Part shown: in pieces, positions 1-11,097 of the stretch
Numbering within the stretch: position 1 is the stretch's first letter
Layout: each line of letters begins with the position of its first letter
Assembly: GCA_037576215.1 (NCBI GenBank)
Contig: JBANDB010000019.1
Coordinates: forward strand, 813,501-877,500
DNA: 64,000 nucleotides
Reading direction: 5' to 3'
Source: Armillaria gallica
Lineage: Eukaryota; Basidiomycota; Agaricomycetes; Agaricales; Physalacriaceae
Translations under genes and position numbers: made by a program
The notes under the pieces: model-generated
The model's input: only the letters and a program-made list of their open reading frames with translations
Database searches by the model: none
What the model was told of the DNA's origin: nothing

Positions 1-620
1 AAACACTTCACAAAACCTTCCACTAAAGCCACAAGATTCAAACCTACACGCTCAAGCTTCCCAACTGATCGTAGATCCACAGGGTCCTAACCTATGCGAT
101 CCAGAGACATAGAAAACCTTATAAAACCCCATCCGCAAGCCACAGGGTTTGAACCTATGCCACTTGGGAAATATATACCCTCAAGCGAGCACTAATCAAG
201 CCAAAGGGTTTGAACCTCTGCCACCTGTAGTGCCTCGTGTCACATGAGACCCTCAAAGCACAAGAGCGTGTCCTCTGTGACACTAAACTCTTCTTCTCAG
301 GTCAGAGCACAAGTCACCCAACCAATTAACAGTCACACAAGTGCCATGTTAGCTTTCTATGCCTCATGCATAACTCAATTCACTCGATATGATATCAATT
401 TTAGGTATATTCTCTCACTCGAAGTTACAAACTGATCCTGAAGCTAGGACATCAAGCTGGAGGTTTGTGCATGACTACAACAGGGGTCCAAAACTTGTAC
501 ACCACAATTACACTGTGCTATTTATCTATTCTACATCTTACAAATTAATACCACCCAATGTAGTATTATTTAAGTTGCAGAGCACCTTTGCCTGCATCCT
601 GCACATGTTGCAATTATCAT
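1..620 (-). repeat. Left arm of an inverted LTR-like repeat pair (cut by window edge)
   Basis: This arm is the reverse complement of 1240-1860 over about 600 bp, with scattered transitions and small indels. It carries spaced copies of a motif reading CAAAGGGTTTGAACCT or close variants near 31, 78, 140 and 201. Both arms keep a similar reading frame (SSWR, DYNRG, PPN-VLF), which could be a degenerate coding stretch inside the repeat or simply shared ancestry. The outer end lies beyond base 1, so the true terminus and any target duplication cannot be seen. Confidence 0.75.
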
Positions 621-1239
621 GCCATAGCTTGGCGCTGACTCAGGAGTCCGACTCGGGGCCAGATCCTGTCTCTGAGTGTTGCAACGTTGGTTAACAGTGC
701 TATTACATGTGTCCTGATGTCGGTTGCTATCTCCTTGGAGTTGCATCCTAGTGCATGACTCTTATTTCACTCCATAATATTCTCTTAGGGAATTATATGG
801 TAGTGAAGGCAATGAGCTCCTTGTCTAGGCCTTGCACACTTTGGCCAAAGTCAGATACTTCAGATTTACTTGAGTTCTGACATCACAAAGTCTAGAGCTC
901 TAAGTTCTGGATCTGCCAGGCATTGCATGTCATAGATCAATGTTGCACAAAGTTCTAAATTATCTCACAAGCATGTCCTGCTCTGTTCTTAGTGCACACT
1001 TGCTATGCCCTGTCAGAGCACTTAGTGTCAAGCACTGGGACTTTATACCTAGTCCAGCCTTTCTAGTACTGTTCTTAGGTTAAGTCATGCACTCCACCCA
1101 GCTTTACTCCGGTAATCTCATTACTGGCATTATAAATCTTGCACTCTGTTGAGTTTCCTAGTGCTTTTGTATCTAGACCCTGTAGCATGTATTCATTTGT
1201 AGAAATTGCAAAATTACACGCATAAACACTTGCAGAGCA
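621..1239. other. Spacer between the inverted LTR-like arms
   Basis: About 620 bp separate the two arms. I see no ORF with coding character, no transposase-like or reverse-transcriptase-like motif and no further internal repeat. It may be the loop of a foldback element or unique DNA between two oppositely inserted elements. Confidence 0.5.
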
Positions 1240-2110
1240 TGTCAGCGTGGGACACAGGTGAAGGAGCTCAGCAACCTAAATAATACTATATTTGGTGGTA
1301 CTAATTTGTAGAATGTAAAATAGATAAATAGTGCAGTGTAACCATAGTGTATAAGTTTTAGACCCCTGTTGTAGTCGCATGCAAGCCTCCAGCTTGATAC
1401 CCTAGCTTCAGGATTAGTTTGTAACTTTGAGCAAAAGAATATACCTGGGATTGATAGCATTTCAAGTGACCTGAGTTGTGTGCGAGGCATAGAAAGCTAG
1501 CGCAGCACTTGTGCTACTGTTGATTGATTGGTTGACTTGAGCTCTAACCTGAGAAGAAGAGTTTACTGTTGTTGTGGATGCACTCTTGTGTTTTGAGGGT
1601 TTCTTATGACACGAGGCACTACAGGTGGCAGAGGTTCAAACCCTTTGGCTTGATTAGTGCTCGCTTGAGGGTATATATTTCCCAAGTGGCATAGGTTCAA
1701 ACTCTTTGGCTTGCAGATGGTGTGTTATAAGGTTATTTGTGTCTCTGGATCACATAAGTTAGAACCCTGTGGATCTACAATTGGTTGGGAAGCTTGAGTG
1801 CATAGGTTTGAATCCTGTGGCTTTAGTGGAAGGTTTTGTGAAGTGTTTCTGCTTAGAGCACAAGGCTTTGAGTCTTGTGTAGTGTGTTCCAACTCATTTG
1901 AGGTCATTTTGTGTGTAGCTCTAGACTTATTGAGGGTTTTGTGTACATCTCTTGATGTTGCATGTATTGTACTACACCTTGCCTTGAGGCCCAGCGACCA
2001 CTGTCACTCCTCTTGTTATTAAAAGCCTTTGGACTTAGAGAGATCTAGATACTTGACACACACTATCACTATACTTGTATATCCTATATTCTGAGAGTTG
2101 TTTGTCCTGT
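1240..2110 (+). repeat. Right LTR-like arm with a tandem GGTTCAAACCC-type motif
   Basis: Bases 1240-1860 repeat the left arm in inverted orientation. Five variants of GGTTCAAACCCTTTGG lie near 1627, 1687, 1749, 1800 and 1857, about 50-62 bp apart. Beyond the shared part come an AT-rich ATTAAAAG signal near 2020 and a pyrimidine-rich tail, which is how the promoter and polyadenylation end of fungal LTRs often looks. No integrase, protease or RT domain is visible nearby, so a solo LTR or a TRIM-like element is as likely as a foldback element. Confidence 0.6.
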
Positions 2111-2236
2111 TTCTATCTGCTTCTATCACATCAGAATCCCCCACAAACTTGAGGGTTTGTGTGTGTAGTGTTGGGTGTGGGTGTGATCAGTGTCTTTGAC
2201 ATTGTTGCATTTCTAACTTGTGCGCACAGAGTCTCT

Positions 2237-2695
2237 TCACTGTGTTGACCAGCAAGCCATTTCACAGATCATCAATGTCAGTGATGATGTCCCCACCTCG
2301 TCATTGTGTAAAATATTTAATGTACTAAGAACAGCATCAGTGAAAAAGGGAATAGAATTATTCCAGAGCGAGACATACTTGGCAACCTTTGTTGTGTCTG
2401 ATGAAATGTACAGCATCGCAATGAAGAGGCAGTCATCAGTGACAACACAGGTTCTGTCGCACTCCACAATTGACATCCTGAAAGCAGATGCCTGGTTCTT
2501 GGAATCGGTGGTGACAGATCCATCTCCAATATCGGGGTCAATAGGGAATATCACACTATGGGGATGGAAGTAGAGGCCATGAATAAATGTAGATTTGAAA
2601 GGCATATTGTAATCGAAATCTGTTCCACCCCAGTCTGTGGGAGAAAAGGACAGGCTACTTTCAATGCCCATTATGCAGTAACCAGCATAGCACAA
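2237..2695 (-). CDS. Hypothetical ORF, 152 codons, unrecognised
   Basis: This open frame has a varied, coding-like composition and several cysteines (for example CDRTCVVTDDC). I do not recognise a family. Overlapping frames on both strands are shorter and more biased. It could be one exon of a longer minus-strand gene: further open stretches occur upstream at 2744-3007, 3020-3265 and 3282-3467, but I could not join them with convincing splice sites. No repeat covers it, so it may be unique-sequence DNA. A non-coding chance ORF remains possible. Confidence 0.3.
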   Translation of the reverse strand: MCYAGYCIMGIESSLSFSPTDWGGTDFDYNMPFKSTFIHGLYFHPHSVIFPIDPDIGDGSVTTDSKNQASAFRMSIVECDRTCVVTDDCLFIAMLYISSDTTKVAKYVSLWNNSIPFFTDAVLSTLNILHNDEVGTSSLTLMICEMACWSTQ

Positions 2696-2699
2696 CCAT

Positions 2700-3588
2700 C
2701 TGTATAGCTTTACTGAGAAATCTGCCAGTATATCAATGGGATTTCAAGACAAGGCAGCGAAGATGCAGCATGATCTGAGGCATGATCTGGACTGTGGAGA
2801 GGAACACAAAGGTGTACAAATCCCACCATGGGGGTAGAACTTGAATGTTGGATAGAGGATAAGTGAGACAGAGAGACAGTGATTGCTGTTCACTCTGCAT
2901 TTGATGATCCTTGAACAAAAGAATGCCAGCAACCAACAAATGGGGAGCATTATTTGAACTTCGGTCAAAGATTTGACATTCCCATGTTCAAGAGAGATAG
3001 TGTGCACAGGACTTGGTCATTATAAATTGAAAGAAAAAAGGGAAACATTGGTCTCAGAAGGTCCTTGGGTGGGAAATACCATGGCTAACCCCTCTGCATA
3101 AAAATCAACCAAATGAGAGGTGGGGAATAAGATAAAGAGGGCTGTCAGACAACACTGACTCAGCATTGAATAATATATAATCCAAGCATTCATCGGCCAT
3201 TTAGTGTTTTTTTGACACAGTAGTATCATATGATTTCTCAATGGAATACCTACTAGCCTGGCCATAATGATCCATGAAGTACTATGCCATCATTGGCATG
3301 AACAGGCTAGAGAACAAGGGTATGAATCCTAGGTGCCTTCTACTCCACTCAAAGGCCCTTACCTTGACATCAATAATTCTCTTATGTGCCCATCTGACAT
3401 TAAGACAAAATAATGATTGTTTAATTCCAGGATCAAGGTGACTGGTAAACCTGTGACTGGATAACATTGACCTACCAATGTCTGTCTATGCAGTAGACAT
3501 TTCGATTATTAATCATCTTCTGGTTTGTGTTCTTGGGGTCTCAACAAGGTCAGTATTTTAGTCTTCTTGATGTGTATTTCAATCTTCA
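2700..3588. other. Short open frames, no supported gene
   Basis: Three minus-strand open stretches of 61-87 codons follow one another without clear splice joins. They could be upstream exons of the 2237-2695 ORF, but intron signals are weak. I see no repeat or regulatory structure here. Confidence 0.4.
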
Positions 3589-4190
3589 ATGGCAGATTTG
3601 TTCATTATCCAGGATTGTTCTTTTCTCACTATTTTCACCTATCGTATGAAACATGACTACAACATAAGTCAATCACAATGCTTCCAGAGTCCTGTAGAGG
3701 CCTATGTTGATGGAGGTACAGTCAAGTGCAACAACACAGTTCTGTTTGCAAATGTGAGTAATAGTATCAGCCACTGTGTAAATATACTAATGAAGTTGTT
3801 GTTTTGGCAGCAGACTACTTAGTTAGAGCACAAGGTACCACCAACTCCAATGTCGTTGATGGGACTGCTATTGGAGTTACTGGTGGCTGTATGAGCCATC
3901 GGAATGAACCAGCTCTGAACCTGTTATTTACCATACCTGTAGCTTTTCTTTTCTTTACTGTTTACCATCATGTTGACATACTAGGTCTAAATGAGTTGCT
4001 CTTTTCGTTCTCTCCTATGCTCACAGGTAACACCACTGTGTGAAGATGTATCATCCATCAGCATGACTGGTCAGGGCCTGAAAACCTACACATTGGCAGT
4101 GACATTGCCAATGGGTGTTACAATTTTTCCACTTTTTCCCTTATCTTATCTTATCTCAGCACCTCGGCATACATGCGGTTACCAGTGCTA
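3589..4190 (+). CDS. Possible spliced gene fragment, unrecognised
   Basis: A 77-codon frame begins at 3589 and is followed by a GTGAGT near 3754 and a TTTTGGCAG near 3805. Further open stretches containing VDGTAIGVTGGCMSHRNEP and, after a CTCACAG near 4027, VTPLCEDVSSISMTGQGL read like coding sequence. The frames do not join cleanly across the best splice sites, so either the intron choice is wrong or the gene is broken. The cysteine- and glycine-rich pieces suggest a secreted or surface protein, but I recognise no family. Confidence 0.3.
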
Positions 4191-5173
4191 AACCGAATGA
4201 CTTCAGCACTCCTGCTGCGACACATGGTTACAAACAGTTTCTTGACAGGTATCATACGATTAATGCATTTTCAGTTCTATAGTTAGCACAAGGACTTTAG
4301 TATATAAGTAGCTTAGCTCTCAGCCATATACCCTAGCTTCGAGCTAAGTTAATACATACTGGACTTACCCCTCTATTTTCTTGCTATGTGTTATACACTT
4401 GCTCTCTGGGTTCTGCAAGTATTGCCACCCCTAAGGTCTTGTCCGAAGTGTGAGACAACCTTGGGATTGTGCTTGCTTGTTCCACTCAAGTCTGGGCATA
4501 ACAATGGGGATCCTGAGGAGTCCCAAGAGGGTCTGAATGGCACTAGAAGTCAGCTACAATAATTTGTATGAGCTTCTGCATTCCCTTAAACCACCTGTAG
4601 CAGACTTATACTCTGAACAGAGTCACAGCACTGTGCAGTACCAGTAGCACTGGATGCACCATTGCTGTGGGAAACAAAGGCAGTGGCAGATGTAAGGAGA
4701 GGCAAAGCCAAGAGAGTGATGGAAGAAAGACGAGGAAACATTGCAAACTGGGAGAGAACTGTACAATGTGAGGGTTGTTCAACTTGACGATAGATAATGA
4801 TTCAATGTTCCTTTATAGTTTTTCAATCCTCTATGTCATTAACAAGAGCAAAAATAGTTTATCCAGACTGGCATTGTGCCCAGGATGAGTGGAGTGCTAG
4901 GACGACACAAATGATGGGGTCAGAGATCATTTCTCACTTGTACATGGGCCGTAGTGGCACAATGTGTGTGATGTGGCATTCAGTGGAAGTGAACATTCAT
5001 CAAAAATGTACCTTTTTGTTGGGAGTCTTCTCCGACCTGCTTGGCTAATATGGACTTGCAGTTCAGCTTTTGATGAAAGTCAGTTTATTCCATAGTCAGA
5101 TCCTAAGTTAAATTCTTTCAGCAAGTTCATAGATGTGATTGTATGTATGCTTAGATTTACTGGACAATAATCT
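4191..5173. other. No gene seen
   Basis: Only short, poorly supported open frames on both strands. No repeats shared with the rest of the window and no recognisable RNA gene. Confidence 0.4.
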
Positions 5174-5226
5174 GAGATCTCATGAGGGATTGTGAGATCT
5201 CATGAGTTATGCAGAGATCTCACAAG
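5174..5226. repeat. Three-unit tandem repeat, 20-bp period, palindromic core
   Basis: GAGATCTCATGAG occurs at 5174-5186 and 5194-5206, with GAGATCTCACAAG at 5214-5226. The starts are exactly 20 bp apart and each unit holds the palindrome GAGATCTC. The regular phase, about two helical turns, would put the palindromes on one DNA face, as for repeated protein-binding sites. A chance microsatellite-like expansion is the alternative. Confidence 0.7.
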
Positions 5227-5229
5227 ATT

Positions 5230-6239
5230 TCAAGAGAGCAGGTGCTCTAATATCCTATATATTATTGAGAAGGTCACCTTTCAGTGTGACCAGAGGGTGA
5301 CACCTCTTTGGGCACTTGTTCCGAGCCCTCATATATTTTTTTCTAATCATAAATCAATTTTAGGAACATCCATTCTGCTTGCTCAATTGCAATAGTCTGA
5401 CCAACCAACCAGCGATCAAGTGGCTGTGCCTTTTATTTCATGGTCTTTTACCACCACCTCAAACACAACCCCACCCCATTGATGCTCTCAATGGCCCTCT
5501 TGTAGGCATAAAAAGATATACATTAATTGTTTATATACTTACTCATATCTTTTGCACAACTGGTGGTCCCAAGAGCCCCAGATAGCAACCATTCGACCTC
5601 CCACTCCCACATGTAAGCTCTCAGACAATGCAATTCCCTGTGTAACCTGCAACAACAGACAGTGTTACCTCCATACTTGATGACAATGATGCTGATCTCC
5701 AACACCACCTGCTAATGTGGCAAATATACCCCCAGTCCATATTCCAACCCACCTAGCTCCCTCAAAATCGCCATTGGTGCTAATCACCATCATACATAGA
5801 ATCTTTTATCTCTCAAGACCTTGAATATCCCTAGGGACTCTCCATCATCTGCAATCTGCGAGCAGGGGAGGGAGCATTGGCCACAAACAGATGACAACAA
5901 TCGGAGATCATGAGGAGGCTAGGAGCATGAAGGAGGGATATTGTAGGATGTGAGGAGGGGCTGAGAGGGAGAGAGGGCATTTAGGAGATGTGCAGGATGA
6001 CAGCAGGGTCTGGGTGGGAGGAGGGAGGCAACATCAGGACCTTGATGTCAAATGACGATGACAACTAATACATCCTTTTTGGGGCTGATGGGCAACTTGA
6101 ACACACACTGAACACATCCAACACTATGGTGGCCCAACCACCACAACATCTGCAGCTGTCTATCCTCTCCCTGTCCAACATTGGTCCCTCCCATGCCAGC
6201 CAAAGCTCATAGGCACCCCAAATTGGTGCATTACTGCTG
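5230..6239. other. Strand-biased intergenic DNA, no gene seen
   Basis: The 5440-5490 part is pyrimidine- and A-rich on the plus strand; 5870-6040 is purine-rich with many GAGG and GGGAGG runs. Open frames are short and biased. No feature recognised. Confidence 0.4.
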
Positions 6240-6660
6240 GGGCTTGCCGGTGTTTTTGCCTCAAAGACTGCTAGTAAACACCGGCATGTGTTTACATAGA
6301 TCTTTTCCAAAGTAAACACCATACAGTAAAAACGTAACAAAATACCATTGGTTTTACCTCCAATCTTTAATTCCATGTTTCTGTCGGTATTTTCCTCATG
6401 AAACACTCAAATAAGGACATATTGTCATTAGGTCAGTTATTTTCATCACGTGTTTACACGACCAGATATATCTGGTTTTTACTTGCTTTGTTTCCAGGCA
6501 TGTTTTAAAGAGTCTTTGTGTGCACAAATACAGAATGAAACACGCCATGTGTTACGATGGGTATTCATTGAGATGTTTCTTCGAAGAAACACCTCAAGAA
6601 ACAACAAAGGAAACACCAAGACAATGACTGGCTGTGTTTCAGAAAGTTTCTTTATATATA
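6240..6660. promoter_or_regulatory. Dense GTGTTT/AAACAC cluster with an 18-bp palindrome
   Basis: Within about 420 bp the hexamer GTGTTT or its complement AAACAC, with extensions to GTGTTTC or GTAAACACC, recurs around a dozen times on both strands. An inverted pair CCGGTGTTT / AAACACCGG flanks 6247-6285. The perfect palindrome TGTTTCTTCGAAGAAACA at 6574-6591 contains the alternating TTC/GAA units of a heat-shock element. TATATATAA follows near 6652. It may be a stress-responsive promoter or the end of a degraded transposon; no dependable downstream gene is visible. Confidence 0.4.
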
Positions 6661-6710
6661 ACACCCCTGAGTCCCTCAGCAACACGCAAGTGATTCCCTC
6701 GCGACACAAA

Positions 6711-6754
6711 AGAGACTTGACAGCAACATGCAAGAGACTTGACAGCAGCACGCA
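6711..6754 (+). repeat. 22-bp tandem duplication
   Basis: Two adjacent 22-bp units (6711-6732 and 6733-6754), beginning AGAGACTTGACAGCA, differ at two positions. A degenerate further unit may precede and follow (GCAACACGCAAG, GCAAGGGACACGG). It lies just downstream of the GTGTTT cluster. Confidence 0.75.
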
Positions 6755-7177
6755 AGGGACACGGCCGGCACTCGCCAGTGATGTGCCCATGAGTGGACCC
6801 CAGACACGCCTTCCACCCTCGCCACTCACAAGATTGCGACTCACTCAAGCAGTGGTCGACTCCCTCTTTATTTGCTTCAAAAGTCCTGACCCTGCAAACT
6901 CCTAGATGGAATATGGGCCCAGCTTTTGGCAAGGTATTAAAAGATGCATACATTTGAAGACGAAGTACATAGAACATGGGAGCTGCGTTCCTTTACATCC
7001 TTAAATACTTTTCATCCTGGTTTCATTTCATTGTGTATGTCATTCATGAACTCAGCTGTAGTATATACATTCATCGGCATCATATGGATGGTCTGAACAA
7101 TTGGATGAGTCACCTGTAACATCCCCGGCTCAAGTAATGTTTCTTATACGATGCACGCTTGGAACTCTTCCACCAGA

Positions 7178-7971
7178 TCAGCAGGTGTAACTACACGCGA
7201 GCACTGTCTCTTGTTCTGAAATATTGAAGTTAATGCATATTTCGATCCCTACGTTGTGAATTTCCTTGCCTCGGTAGTAGAACACAGCAGCAGTATGCGT
7301 GGCAGATGTGAAATGGAAGGGCGTGGTGGAGGATTTGGAAGCCGCCACATCCGTACCGGGCTGGGGAATGTTGGAGAAGGATGGTGTGCAGGGCATAAAC
7401 ATGTTGTCGTTGTTCGGATTATAGATGTAACTGCTGTGGACTATTAGACATGGACTTCGTCTGTGGTGGCGAAGGAGAACATTGACATCGTAGACAGGCC
7501 TCGTCATGCTAGGGCCATGGGCCAAGGTTTCCTGCCTCTGAGGCTGATGGCCAGGTCCACGAGCAAGCCACATAGCCCCTGATGGGAGCAAGGCTGGCAT
7601 AGGGAGCAGTGGAGTGGTGCTCAGGAAGGTGTCTGGACTCAGATGCGTCATTATAACTGCGTCCTACAAGACTGTTTGGAATGGTCAAGACCGGAGTGGA
7701 AAGACATGTTTGACGTAGCGCGACGGTGACCAATAATGCTGCTGGTATCACCAGTCATAAGCTGCCAGTTGATACGTTGCATATGGCTGTCAAAGTGAGA
7801 CGCAACGATGAGAGCGATTGTTGCAGCAGTCTAGGTAAAAGTAGAAGTGGCTACAGGCTGATGAAGCAGCGTAGTAGAATGCGAAGTATTGCCTGTATCA
7901 CCTTGAGTAGCAGTAGTAGCAACCTGGGTGGTTTGTTGCTGCTGTGTCTGCGTGATTTCAGTGTTGTCAAC
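7178..7971 (-). pseudogene. Possible Gln/Thr-rich ORF interrupted by a stop
   Basis: From an ATG at about 7971 the minus strand encodes a Gln/Thr-rich start (TQTQQQQTTQVATTATQ), hits TAG near 7830, then stays open in the same frame to about 7647, where a second 157-codon frame overlaps. Low-complexity Q/T tracts are common in fungal regulators, but there is no DNA-binding motif. The interruption may be an unrecognised intron. Weak call. Confidence 0.2.
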
Positions 7972-8720
7972 CATGAACAATACTTCTGGCAAGTCACTAA
8001 ATCCTGACGAGCTTGTGTTGAGACAATTAAGGGCGTCCTTAGCAGAACTGCGATATCTTTGTGGTCTTTGTTAAAGGCCTTGTCGATGTGTGTGTTAGAG
8101 AAAGTTGAGTCACTATTGAGGGTGATGATGGTAACAGATGAAGAAATGTAGGCAACGTGGTAGCTCAGGTGCTCATGATCAAGTTCGTAGACTGGAAGAA
8201 CAGTTAATCTCACACTTCAGCACAAGGACTGGTTCCTGGGTGCACCCATGGGTGACACACTTTATACAGTGCTATGCTTCTCCAGAAAGAAACAGCCGCA
8301 AAACAGGATGGAGTGAACACCGTACAACTTGCCATCAAGCCATGAGCACCATCCATGCTCTCGACAATCCTTTGCACAACGTGATTAGCAAAAGACGCAG
8401 ATGCACCGACTCAACAACGTACCCCGAACCCAATCATACCCCCCACAGGCTCCTCATCCAACTGCAATACCAGTCTGTGGCCGAGTGACCACAATATCAA
8501 AACGCTCGCTAGCTGCAAGCTTATGTAGGGCCGATGGGCAAGGTTCAAAGTGTGGTCGATGAATCCTCCTCATATCGCGCAGCAGCTAAGCCTCCAAACT
8601 TATGCACGACAGTTTGCAGCACCTTCATTGCTCCATGCATCTTGGACACCGGAGCACGATACATAGTGATGAAACAAAGTTGGAGCTGTCCTCAGAGCAT
8701 CTTGACCTCCTCGCACGCTA
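7972..8720. other. No supported gene
   Basis: Open frames on both strands overlap (for example 8138-8488 plus and 7851-8213 minus) but none shows a family motif or plausible exon structure. Sequence between 8520 and 8720 does not match the F-box family that begins at 8722. Confidence 0.35.
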
Positions 8721-8721
8721 T

Positions 8722-9010
8722 AAGGGTGAGGAATCTTTGGAAGAGAAGCCACTCGACTGCCATTGTAGGGGTGAGATTGAGAGAGCCAAATGCGTATCGA
8801 GGAGATGTGACGTCTTTGGATGAATATTATGGTGTGTAGGCCCAAACTTACACCATTCAGCCATGATAGACGAGATCATCTCCAGGAATTGTGTACAGAC
8901 AGTGGCGATCCAAACAAGTTCACGGGTTGAAAGCGATGAAAAATCACAAGGTGAAGCTCACTGGGAGAGGTAGTAGGTATACAAGTGGGAGGAGTCAGAT
9001 AGCACTATTC
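8722..9010 (-). pseudogene. F-box gene relic, truncated at its 3' side
   Basis: Read on the minus strand, the sequence matches 15785-16030 and, more distantly, the intact F-box gene at 24912. It includes the stretch around the F-box start (CTCCCAGTGAGCTCC) and the region equivalent to intact-gene residues about 165-200. Similarity stops abruptly near 8722 and the reading frame is broken. It lies about 120 bp from repeat copy 1, the same side and spacing as in the other repeat/F-box pairs. Confidence 0.7.
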
Positions 9011-9127
9011 CTTTTACACAGAAGAGATTTGGGAAGAGCCGCGATTCTGGGTCAACGATTTTGAAAAGAAGGGAGGATGCAGATCGAATTGAGTGGATCG
9101 CATAGGCAGTGCAGCATTGCTGCCATA

Positions 9128-10510
9128 TGAGAGTCAGAAGGATCAGTCCGGTCCATGAGCAGAGCAGGGCTTCCCAAACACCCTTGCAAGCTTGAAGATA
9201 CTTGATGGGAACAGGAAAACACCCAAAGCTGGACTCTGAATGTATGCGAGTTCGACTGGAGAAGAGGAGGTAAAGTCACTAGGCGAGTCCTCAGCGACTT
9301 CAAAATTGGGATGGCCTCTGGTTTGAATCCCAGTCATGACCACTCTCTGAAGAGACATGCGACAATTACACAGGTCCTGACGTGCTATACGAAAAATCCT
9401 AATCAGCAAAAGCATGATCAGGTAATAATGGTGAACTGACAATGATTCATTATGAAGCCATCATGTTCGCAGCTGACTTCGTTGTGCAGCCTTGTCCCCA
9501 TCCATCGTGTTCTTGTGTCTGTACAGCAAATATTCATACCAGATGTACTGCGATTAGTCTTCCTTGGCATAAGCAAAATGAATACGATCCTGTACTGCTT
9601 TTTTGGGGGTTGGGAACTGTGTTTGGTATGGGTACGGAATCCAATGAGATCTTTATTGGTCCCATTTGTGTTGCGGAATATCGAGAGAAGGTATCTCAGT
9701 GTTCATCGGAGAGTAAGGACAGAACACGCTGACAACAAGTTGGCCAAAGTTGAGGAGAACGGTGTCAACTGATAGCCCACTACAGAAATGGGATCAGCCT
9801 GAGGTCTATTTCCTCATGAATAATGAAGGTAACACACACACATTTGTTGGCAAATTTGAGACTATTGAGACTATCTGTCCAGAGCTTTGCAGCATCCTTG
9901 AGTGTCGTCGATTCAACGTCGGCTCCTGGCCCGTGCAATGATCTTCATAGCGACGATAAGGGGGCAGCCAATATCTGTGAAGAACGAAAACCATCAGAAG
10001 GTCAATCCCTCTATCTGTCCAGGACATGGAAATGCACCGGTATTGCTCTTCATCATCCCTCTCTTATCCATTCCCATCCACAAAATCACTGTAATTTCTA
10101 TGTCAGTAAAAGCCTCAAGTGAGATGCACCATCTTACCTGGTATGTGTCAATTCCTGCATACTCTCCTCGAGTACGACCAGAAAAAAATGGATTTTAGCC
10201 AACAACTGAAACACTGAAATCCAGTGCTACATAGTGAACGCCAGTGACAAGAGAGGAAAACCATGGGAACATTCTCTCTCAGCTAGATTCGTTGGCCAAA
10301 TTTCTTGACTCCCCTAAATCTGCGGCTCGAGGAGATAACCAATTTCATGCCTGATCTGGCTCCCACCATCATTTTCTCACGCCTTTTCCCCCTTGCTTGC
10401 TACTTATCTATTGAGCCTTTAAACTTGTGCCAGTTGGATATCACCCTCGAAATTAATATTCTCATTTACTACTTATCAGATGTTTTCTGCTGCGGGACCT
10501 GCGCACTTCA
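9128..10510 (-). repeat. Dispersed repeat copy 1 (F-box side left)
   Basis: One of ten copies of a ~1.0-1.4-kb repeat. Strand is given as the F-box-sense direction. Hallmarks seen here: a segment reading GGTCCATGAGCAGAGCAGGG at the F-box side; the tRNA-like core with B-box GGTTTGAATCC at 9320-9330; GAGATCTTTATTGGTC; and, on the other strand, a GTAAGA...TTGCAG intron-like pair plus CATTCACTATGTAGCACTG. The tRNA-like part closely resembles copies 9 and 10. Paired with copy 2 as inverted flanks of the 10.5-14.4 kb cargo. Confidence 0.9.
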
Positions 10511-10549
10511 CATTCTCCAACCGCCGGTCCCTGTTCAGTTACCATTCAC

Positions 10550-11097
10550 TTTTCAGCCTGAACTGCACAAGCCGACCAGTCCTTTGTTTACAAACATACA
10601 CAGAGCAGTGGTGGTGGACGTCTAAGGACTGACCTCGTGTCATTTCAAGGCCACGCCCGGGAGTTAAGCGAGTGAAGCGTTAAACTTACAGCTGCTCGCT
10701 CCACCGTAATACTGAAACATAACTTCCAACTCTCTTCCATGCTCATCAGAAGTAAGGACATCGACAGGATTATGCTTACAGATATCTGTGTACTTTACTA
10801 GTATTACGACTGGGTATTGCGAAACACAGCTCGTAATGTGAAGATCCATGAATATCATAACGCATAACAGAGACAGTACATCTATTGTGTTGGTGTAAGG
10901 GTATTCACGCTACAGCTTTTCATACAATATCAGCAGATTTGAAAATCTCGAATATTCTATATAAGAGCTGACGAACAAGGAAAAGTGGTAAGAGAATGGA
11001 CAAGAAGCCTAGAGGATGGATTTAACAAATGTTGCAAAGGAACGCCAGGCATTGTAGGAGACTGAGCCACTACTGTTAACAGTAACTTTAGAAAAGG
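10550..11097. other. Cargo edge of cassette 1, also present at 42.3-43.4 kb
   Basis: Lies between repeat copy 1 and the WD40-type gene. Long stretches match 42345-43370 in the same orientation: ACAAGCCGA, CAGCTGCTCGCTCCACC, ATGAATATTCTATAT and AAGCCTAGAGGA occur in the same order, at roughly 80 percent identity by eye. On the minus strand it may hold a last exon of the WD40-type gene after a GTGAGT at 11097-11092. No other gene seen. Confidence 0.6.

Noticed and set aside
3282..3467. Minus-strand ORFs at 2.7-3.5 kb as exons of one gene
   Set aside because: I could not find in-phase GT-AG joins linking them; left as unassigned.
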